Part shown: piece after piece, positions 33,933 through 45,800 of the stretch
How the letters are laid out: each line of letters starts with the position of its first letter
Position numbering within the stretch: the first letter of the stretch is position 1
NCBI RefSeq assembly: GCF_002878395.1
Contig: NC_061112.1
Coordinates: forward strand, 40,564,427-40,628,426
Length of the DNA stretch: 64,000 nt
Origin: Capsicum annuum
Taxonomy: Eukaryota > Streptophyta > Magnoliopsida > Solanales > Solanaceae
Direction of reading: 5' to 3'
Program-made: the position numbers and the translations under genes
The notes under the pieces: generated by a model
What the model was told of the DNA's origin: nothing
The model's input: the letters and a program-made list of their open reading frames with translations, nothing else
Database searches by the model: none

Positions 33933-34830
33933 ATGGCAACAACTGAAAAATCCATGGATGTCAAGATGATAGATCTTAATAAGCCATTCCGGTTCAACGA
34001 TACTCATTTCAGAAGGTGAAAGGATAAATTACTTTTCTAATTAAGTCTTCTCAGTGTGTCTTATGTGTTAACTGAGAAGAATCCAAATAAAGTAGATAAC
34101 TCGTACATGAATAATGAAGAACTTATTTTTGTTCAAGAGAAAGTTGAAAAATATGATGATGACTTCTGCAAGTGTTGGTATTTTCTTCTTAATTGTCTAT
34201 CTAGTAATTTTTATAATTATTATGATAGAACTTACTTAGTGCAAAGAAAATTTAAAAAGCATAGCAGAGTATGTATGACACTGAGGAGGCAGGAGAGAAA
34301 AAAATATATTGCTAGTAGATTTTTCTGTTTTCAAATGGCGGACAACAAATCAGTGGTAGACCAAGCTTAGGACTTCATAATGATTGTTGGAGAGGTCAGG
34401 TCCGAGGAAGTAAAAATTAGAGATAACCTTATTGTTTGTGGCATAATTGATAAACTTTGACCTTCTTAGAAAGAATTTCAAAAAAATTATGTGCCACAAG
34501 CAAAAGGAAACTTCTTTTGACACTTTAATAATGAGAATCCTCATTGAAAAAGAAGCAAGGGACCAAGCTACACTTTTTCATACAGAAGAAAACAATATCA
34601 TACCAAAGGTAAATTTAACTAATTCAAATAATGTTGCCCCTGAAATTGACAAAAATACTTGTTTGAAGACTAAGAAGAAAAATTTCAAGAAAAATAATGG
34701 TAGACATCCCAAGGAAAATAATGGTCTAAATGACCAAGAAAAAAATTAACATGTTCAAGAATAGAGACCATGTTTTGTCCGCGACAAGAGTGGGCATATT
34801 GCTCAATTTTGTGAATTTCAAAAATAAGGG
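33933..34830 (+). pseudogene. gag of copia G
   Basis: The start ATG is at 33933. The frame is broken by a stop at 34017 and continues from 34056 (SYVLTEKNPNKVDN) to about 34370, then in other frames to a nucleocapsid zinc knuckle at 34771-34812. That knuckle reads C-F-V-R-D-K-S-G-H-I-A-Q-F-C, so its second cysteine is replaced by arginine. The order is that of copia gag, whose product packages element RNA in cytoplasmic particles. Confidence 0.85.
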
Positions 34831-34899
34831 CCTACACCTCAGGTAAACATTACCGAAAAAACATTTGTGGAGGTGATAACATACATAAACATGGTGGAT

Positions 34900-37800
34900 A
34901 ATGTTGATAGATGGTGAGATGACTCTGCTGTAAACCGTCTTGTCTGTTATGACAAAGAATGATTTAAAAAATATGGTCCTTTTGAGGAACCCAAAATCAT
35001 CATGCTTGGAGATTCTCACACAACTTAAGTTCCTGGAACGGGAGATGTTGAGCTGATTTTTACTTCTGAAAGGGTATTGATATTAAAAGATGTAACTCTA
35101 TACTCCTTCCATGAGAAAAAATTGATGTTTATTTTTCTTCTTAATAAAGCAGGCTTCAAATAGATTATTGAATCTGACAAATATGTAATTGTGGAAAATA
35201 ATATTTTTGTGGAAAAAGGGTATGCTTGTGATGGGATGTTCAAGTTGAATGTCGAAAAAGAATAAAACATCTACTTTTTTTACATGCTTTCTTCTATTAA
35301 TTTTTGGCATACTCGTTTGTGTCATATAAATGATCGGTATGTTGGAATCATGAGTAGTTTAGGATTAACATCAATGATCAAAAAGAATTTTAAAAAATGT
35401 AGGGCTTGTAGTAAAGAACAAATAAAAAAGCCTCATTTTCAAGTTAAAAGTAAAACTTATTATAAGAATTAGTTCATACTGATATTTGTGATCTTGGAGA
35501 AATTTTAACTCGTGGGTGAAATAGATATTTTATCACTTTCACTGATGATTTTTCTAATTTTACATATATTTACTTAATGAGAAATAAAAGTGATGCTTTT
35601 GAGAATTTTAAAACTTTTCTCCATAAAATTGAAAATCAGTTTGGTAGAAAAATAAAAAAAAAATTAGACGTGATACAGACCGTGAATATGAGTCACATGA
35701 GTTGAATTCTTCTGTTACATCATTGGGTATAATTTATGAAACTACTCCTCCTTATTCACCTGCATCTAATGGTGTAGCGAAAATGAAAAATACAAATTTG
35801 ATTGAGTGAACTAATGCCATGATAATTGATTCCTCTGCACTTTTAAATTTTTGGGGTGAAACTCTTTTGACTGATTATTATGTGTTTAATCGCGTGTCTC
35901 ATAAAAATACCATGTTTACATCTCTTGAGTTTTGGAAAGGTCATAAAAAAATTTAGAATATCTAAGAGTTTAGGGTAGCTTAGCGTATGCAAAGTTAATG
36001 GATGCGAAAATCTCTAAGTTGGGTAAAAAAGTTACTACTTGTACTTTTCTTGGTTATGCCTGAAATAGTACAACGTATAATTTTTTAATCTTAAAGATAG
36101 TGTTATAATAGAATCAGATGATGCTATTTTTCATCAAAATAAATTTTCTTTTGATTCTAAAAATAGTGGGGGTTAAAGCACGGAAAAAATATTTTGTCAC
36201 TACCTAGTTCTTCTACTTCTATTTTGAAAAATAAAGAAAATGATAATTTTGAGTCAAGAAGAAGTAAACGAGCTAGAGTAGAAAATTTTCTTGGTCCTGA
36301 TTATTATGTTTGAGATGACCTTCTCACTTTAAAAGAAGTTTTGTCTTTAGATGATGCTATATTTTTGAAAGAGGTTGTAAATAAGAAAATGGAATCACTA
36401 ATTTCTAATAATACTTGGAAGCTAGTATTTGCCATTGGATTGTAAAATAATTGGACGTCAATGGGTCTTATGTAAAAAGTTAAAATCGGATAGATCGGTT
36501 GATAAATATTTGGTTAGGATAGTGCCTAAAAGTTTTAAACAACTAGAAGGCCTAGAATTTTTTGATACTTTTTCTCTGATAACTAGAATTACATCCATTA
36601 GACTTAGAGTTGCCATTACAATATTTTTTGATTTACAAATTCATCAAAAGAATGTAAAAATTGCTTATTAAATGGAGATCTAAATGAGGAGATTTACATG
36701 GAACCCAAATGTTTTGCTGAAGCTGGCCAAAAAAGTAAAGTATGTAAACTTATTAAATCTCTATATGGCTTGAAACAAACACTAAACTAATGACATAAAA
36801 AGTTTGATTCCTGCATGATTGATAATGACATTAAAATAAATGAATATGATAAGTGAATATATCGTATTCTTGAAATAATTCGCATGCTATTATTTATCTA
36901 TATGTTGATGATTTATTGGTCTTTAACTCTAACATGAATGTTATTAGTGAAACTAAAAATATTCTAGAAGCCATTTTGATATGAAAGATCTTGGTGATGC
37001 AAATTATATTCTAGTATTAAAAATTACTAGAAGATGTGATGAGTTTTTTCTTTACCAGTTACATTATGTTGAGAAAATTTTAAGAAATATAATTTCCTTG
37101 ATTTCAAGCATGTCGTAACTCCTTTTGATTTTAGTGTTCACTAGTTTTGTGTTGGGAAAATGATGTGATAAACCAAAAAAAAAATATGCTAGCATAATTA
37201 GAAACTTGAGATATGTAACTGATTGCTCTAGGCCTAATATTTCATACTTAGTAGGGGTACTTGGTAGGATAACTAGCAAGCCAGGAAATGAACATTGGCA
37301 TGCTATAATGAGAGTTATCACATATTTAATGGGAACAATAACTTATAATTTATTCTATAAAAAATATCCTATTTTACTTGAAGGATTTTGTGATGTTGAT
37401 TTGAACACTTTATCAGGTGATTTCTTATCTACTACTAGTTATAGTTTTACTTTGGGTGGTGGTGCTATTTGTTGAAAGTCTAAAAAGGAAACTATTATCT
37501 TATTGCTTACTCTACCATGGAGGCTAAACTAATTGCTTTAGCTTCAGCTAGTGAGGAGGCGAATTAGTTGAGAGATTTGTTTTTCTTTTCAAATACCTTA
37601 TTGTAAAAAATCAGTTCCTCCTATTTTAATTTATTATGATAGAACCACTACAATTGGTAGTGTTCAAAAGCATTATTACAATGGTAAATCCAGACCGATA
37701 AGAAGAAAACACAGTAATGTGAGATTATATTTGAAAAATGGTACCACTAATGTTGATTATATCAAATCTTATGACAATATTGTAGAACCATTGACTAAGG

Positions 37801-37960
37801 CAGCATATTAAGGGGGATGGGATTGAAGCCTACAAATTTCTAAGTCATATGTGAGAAAATCCAACCTGAGGGCTAGAGATCCTATAACTAGGTTCAATGG
37901 AAAATATGAATCACATGATTAGTTATCATGAAAAATATAGTATTTTTTATCCTTCCCTAT
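34900..37960 (+). pseudogene. pol of copia G: protease, integrase, RT, RNase H
   Basis: The protease remnant at 34917 has DDSAV where DSGA is expected. A GAG-pre-integrase segment (35284-35472) has FWHTRLCHI and CRACSKEQ. The integrase core (35480-35980) has FITFTDDFSNFTYIYLM and further ETTPPYSPASNG-like residues. The RT (36350-37480) has LNGDLNEEIYMEPK, SLYGLKQ and an intact YVDD at 36901-36912. The RNase H keeps STMEAKLIALASA (about 37512-37550). The C-terminal tail ends near 37920. The frame changes repeatedly and many stops occur, so it is inactive. Confidence 0.88.
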
Positions 37961-38383
37961 GCTGTGAGTGTATTTACCTATAATGTTCGTGAGATTTAGT
38001 TTAAATAAAAATTTATAGTTCATATGATTTGGGTGATAAAATTACAAGAGAACTATTGATAGATTTTACCTATGTGAGTGTGGAAGTAGGCCGATTCCAA
38101 TGAGAATAAGGCTTATTCTCAAAGACACTCATGAAATTGGGATAGGACAAGGCTGTAACGTCTTGGCTATATAGCTCATCTCAACACCTTAACTATTATG
38201 TGTAAGTGGTAACTTTTTATTTCCGTCAGACAGTCATAATTCAAGTCTGAGACCACTACAACCTAAAATAAAAATTACCATTTTACTAAGTAGAGTTTCA
38301 ATGCAGGGCACACCTTCATTATATATGGTAGTCTTCCTTTTTCTCGTAAACTCTATTATTCTAATATTAAAATAAGTGAGGAG
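37961..38383 (+). other. Copia G 3' untranslated interior and polypurine tract
   Basis: This is non-coding. The tract aagtgaggag at 38374-38383 followed by tttgattggtt is the best candidate for the polypurine tract and LTR start, by analogy with copia elements. The purine run at 37810-37825 lies in the coding tail and is not used here. Confidence 0.45.
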
Positions 38384-39137
38384 TTTGATTGGTTAACATT
38401 TTAAAATTTGATAATATGAATTTACTCTATTGTTTGCTATGTGGATATAGGTAGCTCATTTCAAATGCCCATTATTATTTTATTTTTTAGGTTACACTGC
38501 ATTGGACATTAATTTAGTATGTTGAATCTTAAAGTCATTGCTTCTTCTGTTGTTGACATTCCCTTTGTAATGTAATGGGACTTTATTCCTCTTTATCCAT
38601 ATGTTTCACAATTGGGAGGTGAAGCAACCATTTCCCATTTATTTATAATTCTTATGCCTTTAAATACAATAGTTAGTGGTGGTAGAATTATTCTTTACAT
38701 TACTCTTTTAAATCTTGTAACAAATAGGTCATTGATCTTTCCTCTTCACTATCAATTTATTCTTCTTATTCATTGCATGGAAAATTTTATCACCTATAAA
38801 TAGAGATGGTCTTCCATATTTTTTAAAGTACAAGAAAATATTGAGTCAACAAAAGTAAGAAAAAAGAGTTTATTAGTTAAAGGGAAGTACTGTTTTTGTA
38901 GGGCTTTGAACTCAACTCTTGTCCAGAGTTGTTGATTTATTATTTATTAGAAGGTTTTCATATTCCAAAGGGGATAAGTCAAGAATATTACTATTGGACC
39001 AGTGAAAATTTTGTTGTAGTGGGCTTGAATCTCCTTAAAGAGAGCAATATATTCACACCCCAGATAAGAAGAAGAAGATATTCTTTTAGTTTCTTCAATT
39101 GTATTTTTTTAGTTGTAATTTTTACTGTATTTTTACA
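38384..39137 (+). repeat. 3' LTR of copia G
   Basis: The right end is near ttttaca (39131-39137). The left edge is inferred from the putative polypurine tract, giving about 755 bp. It contains a TATA box, tataaatag, at 38795-38803, followed by the part shared with the truncated 5' LTR. The small open frames 38612-38803 and 38929-39153 lie in it and are not genes. Confidence 0.65.
38795..38803 (+). promoter_or_regulatory. TATA box of the copia G 3' LTR
   Basis: TATAAATAG is followed by a plausible start region about 30 bp downstream. The corresponding part is missing from the 5' LTR. Confidence 0.6.
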
Positions 39138-39203
39138 AATAATAGCACTATGACAGATATACATTGATTGATAGTCATGTTTAGTCGCTTGATAATATAA
39201 GAA
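39138..39203. other. Short spacer between G and H
   Basis: These 66 bases have no assignable feature. The last five (aagaa) do not match the five after the last LTR of H (aatat), so no target duplication is visible for H. Confidence 0.5.
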
Positions 39204-41378
39204 TGTAACACCCTTAAAAAATTTTCCATTTTACTTTAGATCCTTCCATGTTTGAAACATCGATTTTTGACTTAAATTATGTTTAGGTATGTTAATAGGG
39301 TGTCTTAAAAGAGTTTCAAAATTTTCAAAGTTCGTTCGAGGATATTTTGGAATTTCGAGCTGGCAAGCCTTTGTGTTTTTGGAGTGACAGAGAGGTTACC
39401 CTCCGCGATATTGGCGTGGCACGGAAGTAGTGTGCCTTTACGATATCGTCGTGTCACAAAGGATAATCTCTATGATAAGTAGTATGTTATGGATAATAGA
39501 CTCCACGATACGACCGTGCCAAGCTGATGTTTTAAATTCGTGTAGTTTTTATTTTATTCACATGGGATGAGGGTTTTTTTGGGTCTTTTCACTTATATAC
39601 TACCCTTACACATAAAATAGACTTATCTCATCAGTTTTTTCAAAAATTAATTGCTTCCTTTCACTCTCAAACTCATAACCCAAGAAAAACTCAAAGGTTT
39701 CATAGAGGATTCGTCATCCAGGTTGTAAGCTCCAAATTGTTTTCAAATTTTTTTGTATCTAAGGCATGTATCTCTTCTCTAAATTGATTTTATGTAAAAG
39801 AATGTATTCAATTTTTATCATTGTAGTTTAATTTTTATATTTTGAATGTGGGTTGAGGTGTTTGGAATGGTTATTGCATGAATTGGATTTACATGTTTTT
39901 GGATTGATTGTTTATACTCTATTTTCATGAATTATAACTATTAAAATGCATGGGTGTGGGAATTGGAATAGGGAATATGGGTTTTCTTAAACTTGATGGT
40001 TTAATGGTTTGGAATTAACTTTATCCTTAACCCAACTTGTGAAATGATTTGAGAGATAGATATATGCATAAATTGCTTCACTTATAAGACCTTATATTGC
40101 ACAAAAGGTTAATAGAACATAAATTGGCTCTAGAAAGGCCTTGGTGGCCATGGATTGATTTTGAATTAGAACCTTTGATTCTAGTTGGCTAAACGGGTCA
40201 AGTCTCAATTGGCTAAATATTTTGAAGTCCTATTAGTTGATGGGTTGTTATCCCAGTTGGGTAAATAAGTAGGAGTCCTATTAGCTGATGGGTTAGAGTC
40301 TAAATCAGCTAAATGGGTTAGACTCCTATTAGCTGATGGGTTAGAGTCATAGTTTGCTAAATAGTTTGGTTTGGCATGATGACATTGACTTTTAAGCTTG
40401 TTTATTTGGTATGATGATACCATTTGATAAATGCCTTAATAGATGACTCCTTTTTTTAATGAATGAGAATATGTAAATATTTTAATTGGGCTTAAAGAGA
40501 TTTGTGCAACGAAGACCTAAAGGTAGAGGTCCCGAGGGACTGATACTGTAAATTTAAATTTGTCAGCATGAGGATTGGTCTTGACGATTTTGTGCATATG
40601 TCATACTTGATATATGTTTTGAGGGATGATTGGTTTCCTTGATGGCTTTAGCTTTCCCTTATTTTTCTCTGGTTTGCGTAGCTAACACACACTGGGTCCT
40701 TACAGTGGGTGAAGTCGGAGTCATATAGCCAGTGGGTGCCTTTATGATGGTTGAAGCTACGCATTCTAGGTTAATATTTTATCTCTCATGCTAAACCTTG
40801 TTCCCTATCGCAACATCTTATATCTATATATGTTTATGATTATGTGCATGTGGTTTTGAATAATTTTGAACTAGTTTGATCATGGCTTTATTTTATCCTT
40901 ATTCCCTATGTTACATGATTGAGCTCAACTTGCTAACCGTTTTCGGACGTTGTATTACCATGTGATACAAGCATCAGAGACACTTTTGCTTTTTCTGTTC
41001 AGTGATAGTTTATTCTTGGATTGTACATAAGTCATCTTGAAGTGGTGAGACTCCTTCTTTTGAAAGGACTGTTGCTTTTTGGCTTAGTCTATGTCGTAGA
41101 CAACTTCAATTGGTTCCCTTTTTGGATATTTTTTGGGGAATGTCTGACCTATGATGATTTTGGTTTCTTAGATCCTTTGTGGATTACCATGGATTGGGAT
41201 TGTTATTGTATTCTTAGTTCTTTTTTTAACTACCTTCTCTTATTACTTATGTTTATATGGGTTGCTCTCACTATTATATATGAATTGTATTCAGTTTGAC
41301 TAAGCAAATGGGATTGTCTTTGGACCTCGGCAGATTTGAGATACCCATAACAACCAGACCTTAGTTTGAGTCATGACA
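39204..41378 (+). repeat. LTR 1 of H
   Basis: The LTR is 2175 bp with TGTAACACCC...GTCATGACA termini. It carries a GC-richer block at 39370-39530, a probable promoter region near 39590 (cacttatatac) and three 48-bp repeats at 40226-40369. The open frames 41021-41299 and 40205-40423 (minus) lie inside and are not genes. Confidence 0.9.
40226..40369. repeat. Three 48-bp tandem repeats in LTR 1 of H
   Basis: Units start at 40226, 40274 and 40322 with agtcctatta-g(t/c)tgatggg. Each unit pairs a 'tattagctgatgggtt' half with a '-gctaaat-g-tt' half. Related arrays are in LTR 2 (about 49975-50180) and LTR 3 (about 56800-56950). Confidence 0.85.
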
Positions 41379-41382
41379 ATTT

Positions 41383-41394
41383 TGGTATCAGAGC
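41383..41394 (+). promoter_or_regulatory. Primer-binding site of H, first interior
   Basis: A perfect TGGTATCAGAGC lies four bases after the LTR end (gacaattt). It is complementary to the 3' end of initiator Met-tRNA as used by many plant LTR elements. Confidence 0.92.
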
Positions 41395-41585
41395 ACGATT
41401 TAGAGTCATTGGGTGTACACAAAGCCATGTCGAGTAGTGTCATTTTTATGGTGTGTAGCGTGCCACACTTATAATTAGGGGGGATATAAGATATTTAGGA
41501 ATATTCCATTTCTTTTGTTCGTTTTAGGATATAGATTCTACAGCCGTAAATCTCCCCTAATTCTTATTTTTTAGCATTTTAGATC

Positions 41586-42740
41586 ATGCCTCCTCGAAGA
41601 TCTGATGCTCGTGGAAACTTTTCTGTCCTACCTGAGAACAACTTGGATGGAAATCATCCTTCTTATAGAGTGTAAACTAAGTCTAGGGTCCCTACTCCTT
41701 ATTGCCTTCATGGAGTTCCACCGATTCCTACTAGTCCTCCTCGGGCTCCTCAAGGTGACGTGTCTAATGCAGAGTTTAGCCAAATTATCCATTTGGTTAC
41801 TCAGTTGGTGGCCTTTTAGTCATGCTAGTCTAAGCATGTTACTTTTTTCACTCCTTCTTCTGAGGTCACTAGAGTTGGCCAATTTATGAGGTTGTGTCCT
41901 CCGAATTTCACATGCTCTAAGGTTGAGGAGATCCTTAAGGGTTTATTGATGAGATAGAAAAAATATTTAGTGTTATGTATGCTTCTTACTCTGAGGGTCT
42001 AGAGTTTTCTACCTACCAGTTGATGGATGTGACATATCAGTGGTATAAGGAGTGAGAGCAGTTGAGGGGTAATAATGCTGAGCCGGTATTATGGGATGAG
42101 TTTTCTAGTGCTTTCCTTGCTTGCTTCATTCCTCAGGGGTTGAGAGAGGTGAAGGTAGAGGATTTGATGAATTTTAAATTGAGGAGAATAACTTTGAAGG
42201 ATTATGCATTGAAATTCTATCTCGCTATGCTTCGGAGTTGGTGTCTTTTATGCGGGCTAAGTTGAGGAAGTTTGCATTAGGATTGTCTTAGACTTGGTAT
42301 TGGACTGCAAGGCTTCCTAATTGAATAGTAATATGGATATCCCTAGAGTTGTTGTGTACGTGAAATAGGTTGATGTTGAGAATAAAAAGCAAGTAGAAAT
42401 AGTGAAGAGGGAAAGTAAGAAGTTCAGGTATTCAGAGCAAGGTGGAGGTCTGCACAATAATGGTATAGGTAGTAGGTAGTAGGGCAGGAAGAAAATTAGG
42501 GGAAATCCTATTCATTAGCTAGGGATCCATATCCTAAGCCCTCTGGTGATCGATACTTTCAGACTGATAGTAGGTTTAAGGCATAAGGTCCCTAGTGAAG
42601 GGCTAGTGGAGTTCAGTGATCCCCATCTTATCCCCCTTGTAATTTTTGTGGTCAGGTGCATCATTAGAGGAGAAATAAGCTCTTTAATTATGGCCATCTT
42701 GGTCACATACGGTGAGACTTTCCCTCAGCCAATGTAGTGA
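41586..42740 (+). pseudogene. gag 1 of H
   Basis: The ATG at 41586 opens MPPRRSDARGNFSVLPENN, the usual MPPRR start of this clade. Capsid-like segments follow (FMRLCPPNFTCSK, WDEFSSAFLACFIPQGLREVK, DYALKFYL). A decayed knuckle region lies at 42645-42720, with CNFCGQVHH and then NYGHLGHIR, in which the second-knuckle cysteines are lost. Stops at 41671 and elsewhere, plus shifts, break the frame. The 200 bases before it (41395-41585) are untranslated leader. Confidence 0.85.
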
Positions 42741-42859
42741 TGGGAGCTAATAAGGTCCCGATCGCTACACCTCCAGGTCTTATGCCAAAGGGTGCTACAT
42801 CTGGTTCCAATATTGTTTGGAATCATCTGTATTATCTTAATACCCATAAGGAATTTAAG

Positions 42860-45800
42860 GCATATCCTGATGTTTTCATCGGTAAGTTATAGCTTTTCTC
42901 ATGTAATGTGTATTTTTTTCTTAATTTGGGTTCTACCTTTTCTTATGTGACCCCTCATGTGGCTTTGCAATTGTTTTTAGTCTCGAGATTATTTTTTATC
43001 CCTCTTCTGTGTCTACTTTATTGGGTGATTCTATTGTGGCTAGAAGAGTCTATAGGGGTTGTATTGTGCTATCTTTCATAGGGAGGCATTGGTGGATTTG
43101 ATAGAGCTGGATATGTTAGACTTTGATGTGATCTTGGGGAAGGATTGGCTTTATTTATGTATGCTTCTCTTGATTGTCAGACCAGTATAGTCAATTTCTA
43201 ATTCCTGAATAAACCAGTGATTGAGTGGGATGGGAATTCCTTAGTGCCTAAAATAGGGTTATATCTTATCTTAAAGATTGAAAGTTTATTTCCAAGGGTG
43301 TCTTTATCATTTGGTTTTGGTGAAGGATTCTAGCTCCAATGGTCCCTCTTTGAGATCTGTTCCTATGGTAATGAGTTTCCTGATGATCTTCCCAAAAATC
43401 CTCTTAATAGGGAAATAGACTTGGGATTGATCTTCTACGTTATGCCCATCCTATCTCTATTCCTCTTTATAGAATGGCTTTGGCTGTATTGAAGGAGCAA
43501 AAGGATAAGTTGAAGGATCTCCTTGATAAGGGTTTCATTCATCCTAATGTGTCTCTAAAGAATGCTCCTATGCTTTTTGTGCATAAGAAAGATGGGTCTT
43601 TGCGGAGTTTATAGACTATCGACAGTTGAATAATGTTATTATAAAGAATAAGTATTTATGACCTCCCTAAAATTGATGACCTCTTTGTCCAACTTCAGGG
43701 TGCTATGTGCTTTTCTAAGATTGATCTTCGGTTGGGTTATCATCAACTGAAGATTAGGGAGGTAGCTATCCCTAAGACTACTTTTCATACCTTGTATGTT
43801 AATTATGAGTTTGTCATCACGTCTTTTGGATTGAATGATGCTTCAACGATATTTATGGACCTTATGAACTGGGTGTTTAGGAAGATTTTGGTTTTGTTTG
43901 TGATTGTATTTATTGATGATATTTTAGTCCATTCTACTAGTGAGGAGGATCATACCAATCACCTCTGTAAAGTATTGTAGGCTCTTAAGGATCAGCAGTT
44001 GTATGCCAAGTTTTCAAAGTGTAAGTTTTGGTTGAATATTGTGACCTTTATTGTTCATGTTGTTTTTAAAGAGGGGATCACGGTGGATCCACAAAAAGTT
44101 AAAATGGTTAAGAAATAGCCTAAACCCACAACTCCAATTGATATTCAGAGCTTCTTTGGTTTAGCCGGTTATTATAGGAGGTTTGTGGAGAGTTTCTCTT
44201 TGAGTTCAGGCCTGTTGACTAAGTAAACTCATTATAGGTGATGTTTCTGTGGTCCGAGACTTGTGAAGGTAGTTTTGTGAGGTTAAAGGATAAGTTACTT
44301 CTACTCCAATTTTGACCCTACTCGAGGGTACTGATCGTTTTGTTGTATATTGTCATGTGTCATGTGTGTTGATGCAGCGTGGTAACGTTGTGGTCTATGC
44401 TTCTAAACAACTCAAAGTTCATGAGAAGAATTATCCGACAAATGACTTAGAATTATTGGATGTGGTTTTCGCCTTAATAATTTGGCGTCATTATTTGTAT
44501 AAGGTTCAAATGGATATCTTTTCTGATCATAAGAGATAATGGTGTGTGTTCACACTAAAGGAGTTGAATCTCAGGCAAAGAGATTACTTGAGTTGATAAA
44601 GGACTACAATATAAACCTTCATTATCATCCAGATAAAGCTTATATGGTTGCTGATGATCTTAGCAAGTTTTCCATGGGAAGCTTATCTTATGTGGATGAG
44701 GAGAAACGAGGCCTAGTGAAGGATATTCACTAGTTAGCTAATCTTAGAGTTCGTGTTTTGGATTTTGAGAATAAAGGTATGATTGTTTAGGAGATGGTGA
44801 AGTCATCTTTTGGTTCCCAAGGAAGGAGAAACGAGTTTTGGATCGCATCTTGATTCTGATTAAGGATGATATGGGTCAGCAGAAATTTATGGCTTTTAAG
44901 ATTGGTGGTGATGGTATCTTGAGGTACCGAGGTATATTGTGTGTTCCTATTGTTGATAGGCTGCGAGAAAGGATATTATCTGAGGATCATGAGTCATGGA
45001 ATACAATTCATCCTGGTTCGACCAAGATGTATCACAATTTGAAGGAAATCTCTTAGTCAAATAACAGAAAGAGAAATGTGGCCTATTTTTCAGTTAAGTG
45101 CATAGTTTGTCAACAAGTGAAGGTGGAGCACTTGAGGCCTGGTGGTTTATCTCAAGAGATTGAGTTTCTTATGTTGAAATGGTAGGTAATCAATATAAAC
45201 TTTATTGTAGGTCTTACACGGTCTTTTAATCAGTTTGATTCGATTTAGGTCATCATGGATAGGATGACTAAATTTGCTTATTTCTTATCAGTGAGGACTA
45301 TCTACTCTAGAGAGGGGTATACAAAGTTATTCATTCAGGAGCTCTTCAAGTTGCATGGTACGACTATTTCTATTATTTTAGACCGAGGTACGCTATTCTG
45401 TTCTCATTTTTGGCATGCATTCAAGAGATATTTGGGGACTAAGGTGAACCTTAGCGCTAGTTTGCACCCTCATACGGATGGACAACCAAAGAGAAGTATT
45501 GAGACTTTGGAAGATATGATATAGGCTTGTGTTATTAACTATGGTGGTAGTTGGTGTAATGCCCTGAGAGTAGACCCTAGGCATCATATGGTGCTTACAT
45601 TCCTGAGGGACCACAAGCTAACCCATGAGCTGGTACTTGCTGTGAGCACAGAAAAACTTATACCAAAAGGTCATATGTGGATTTTAATAAAGGAATGCGA
45701 TAAGGTTTTTAAGTTATAAATCTAATAAAGTTTGTAAAACAAAACTAATAATGCTGATAAAATGTCTGACTATGACAACTAAAAACAAAAAATTAACTAA

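Larger units (their letters stand above)
33670..39137 (+). mobile_element. Ty1/copia retrotransposon G, decayed, 5' LTR truncated
   Basis: A 240-bp fragment of LTR (33670-33910) matches the end of the right LTR (38892-39137). Between them the interior runs gag, protease, GAG-pre-integrase, integrase, RT and RNase H, which is the copia order. Numerous stops and frameshifts are present. The gag opening (MATTEKSMDVK, FRFND.HFRRWKDK-like) and the late GMGLKP-like tail resemble Tork-type copia elements; that clade call is an inference. The 5' LTR lacks about 500 bp of upstream sequence including the TATA box. Confidence 0.88.

Noticed and set aside
37810..37825. AAGGGGGATGGGATTG as the copia G polypurine tract
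   Set aside because: In frame it corresponds to the GMGLKP-like end of the copia polyprotein and lies ~0.5 kb before the LTR. The tract at 38374-38383 fits better.
40205..40423. Minus-strand open frame with a 16-residue repeated peptide
   Set aside because: It is produced by the 48-bp tandem repeats of LTR 1 of H, whose unit is a multiple of three. It lies wholly inside an LTR and the sister arrays do not keep it open.
41021..41299. 92-codon hydrophobic frame suggesting a membrane protein
   Set aside because: It is T-rich LTR 1 sequence of H. The homologous parts of LTRs 2 and 3 do not keep the frame.
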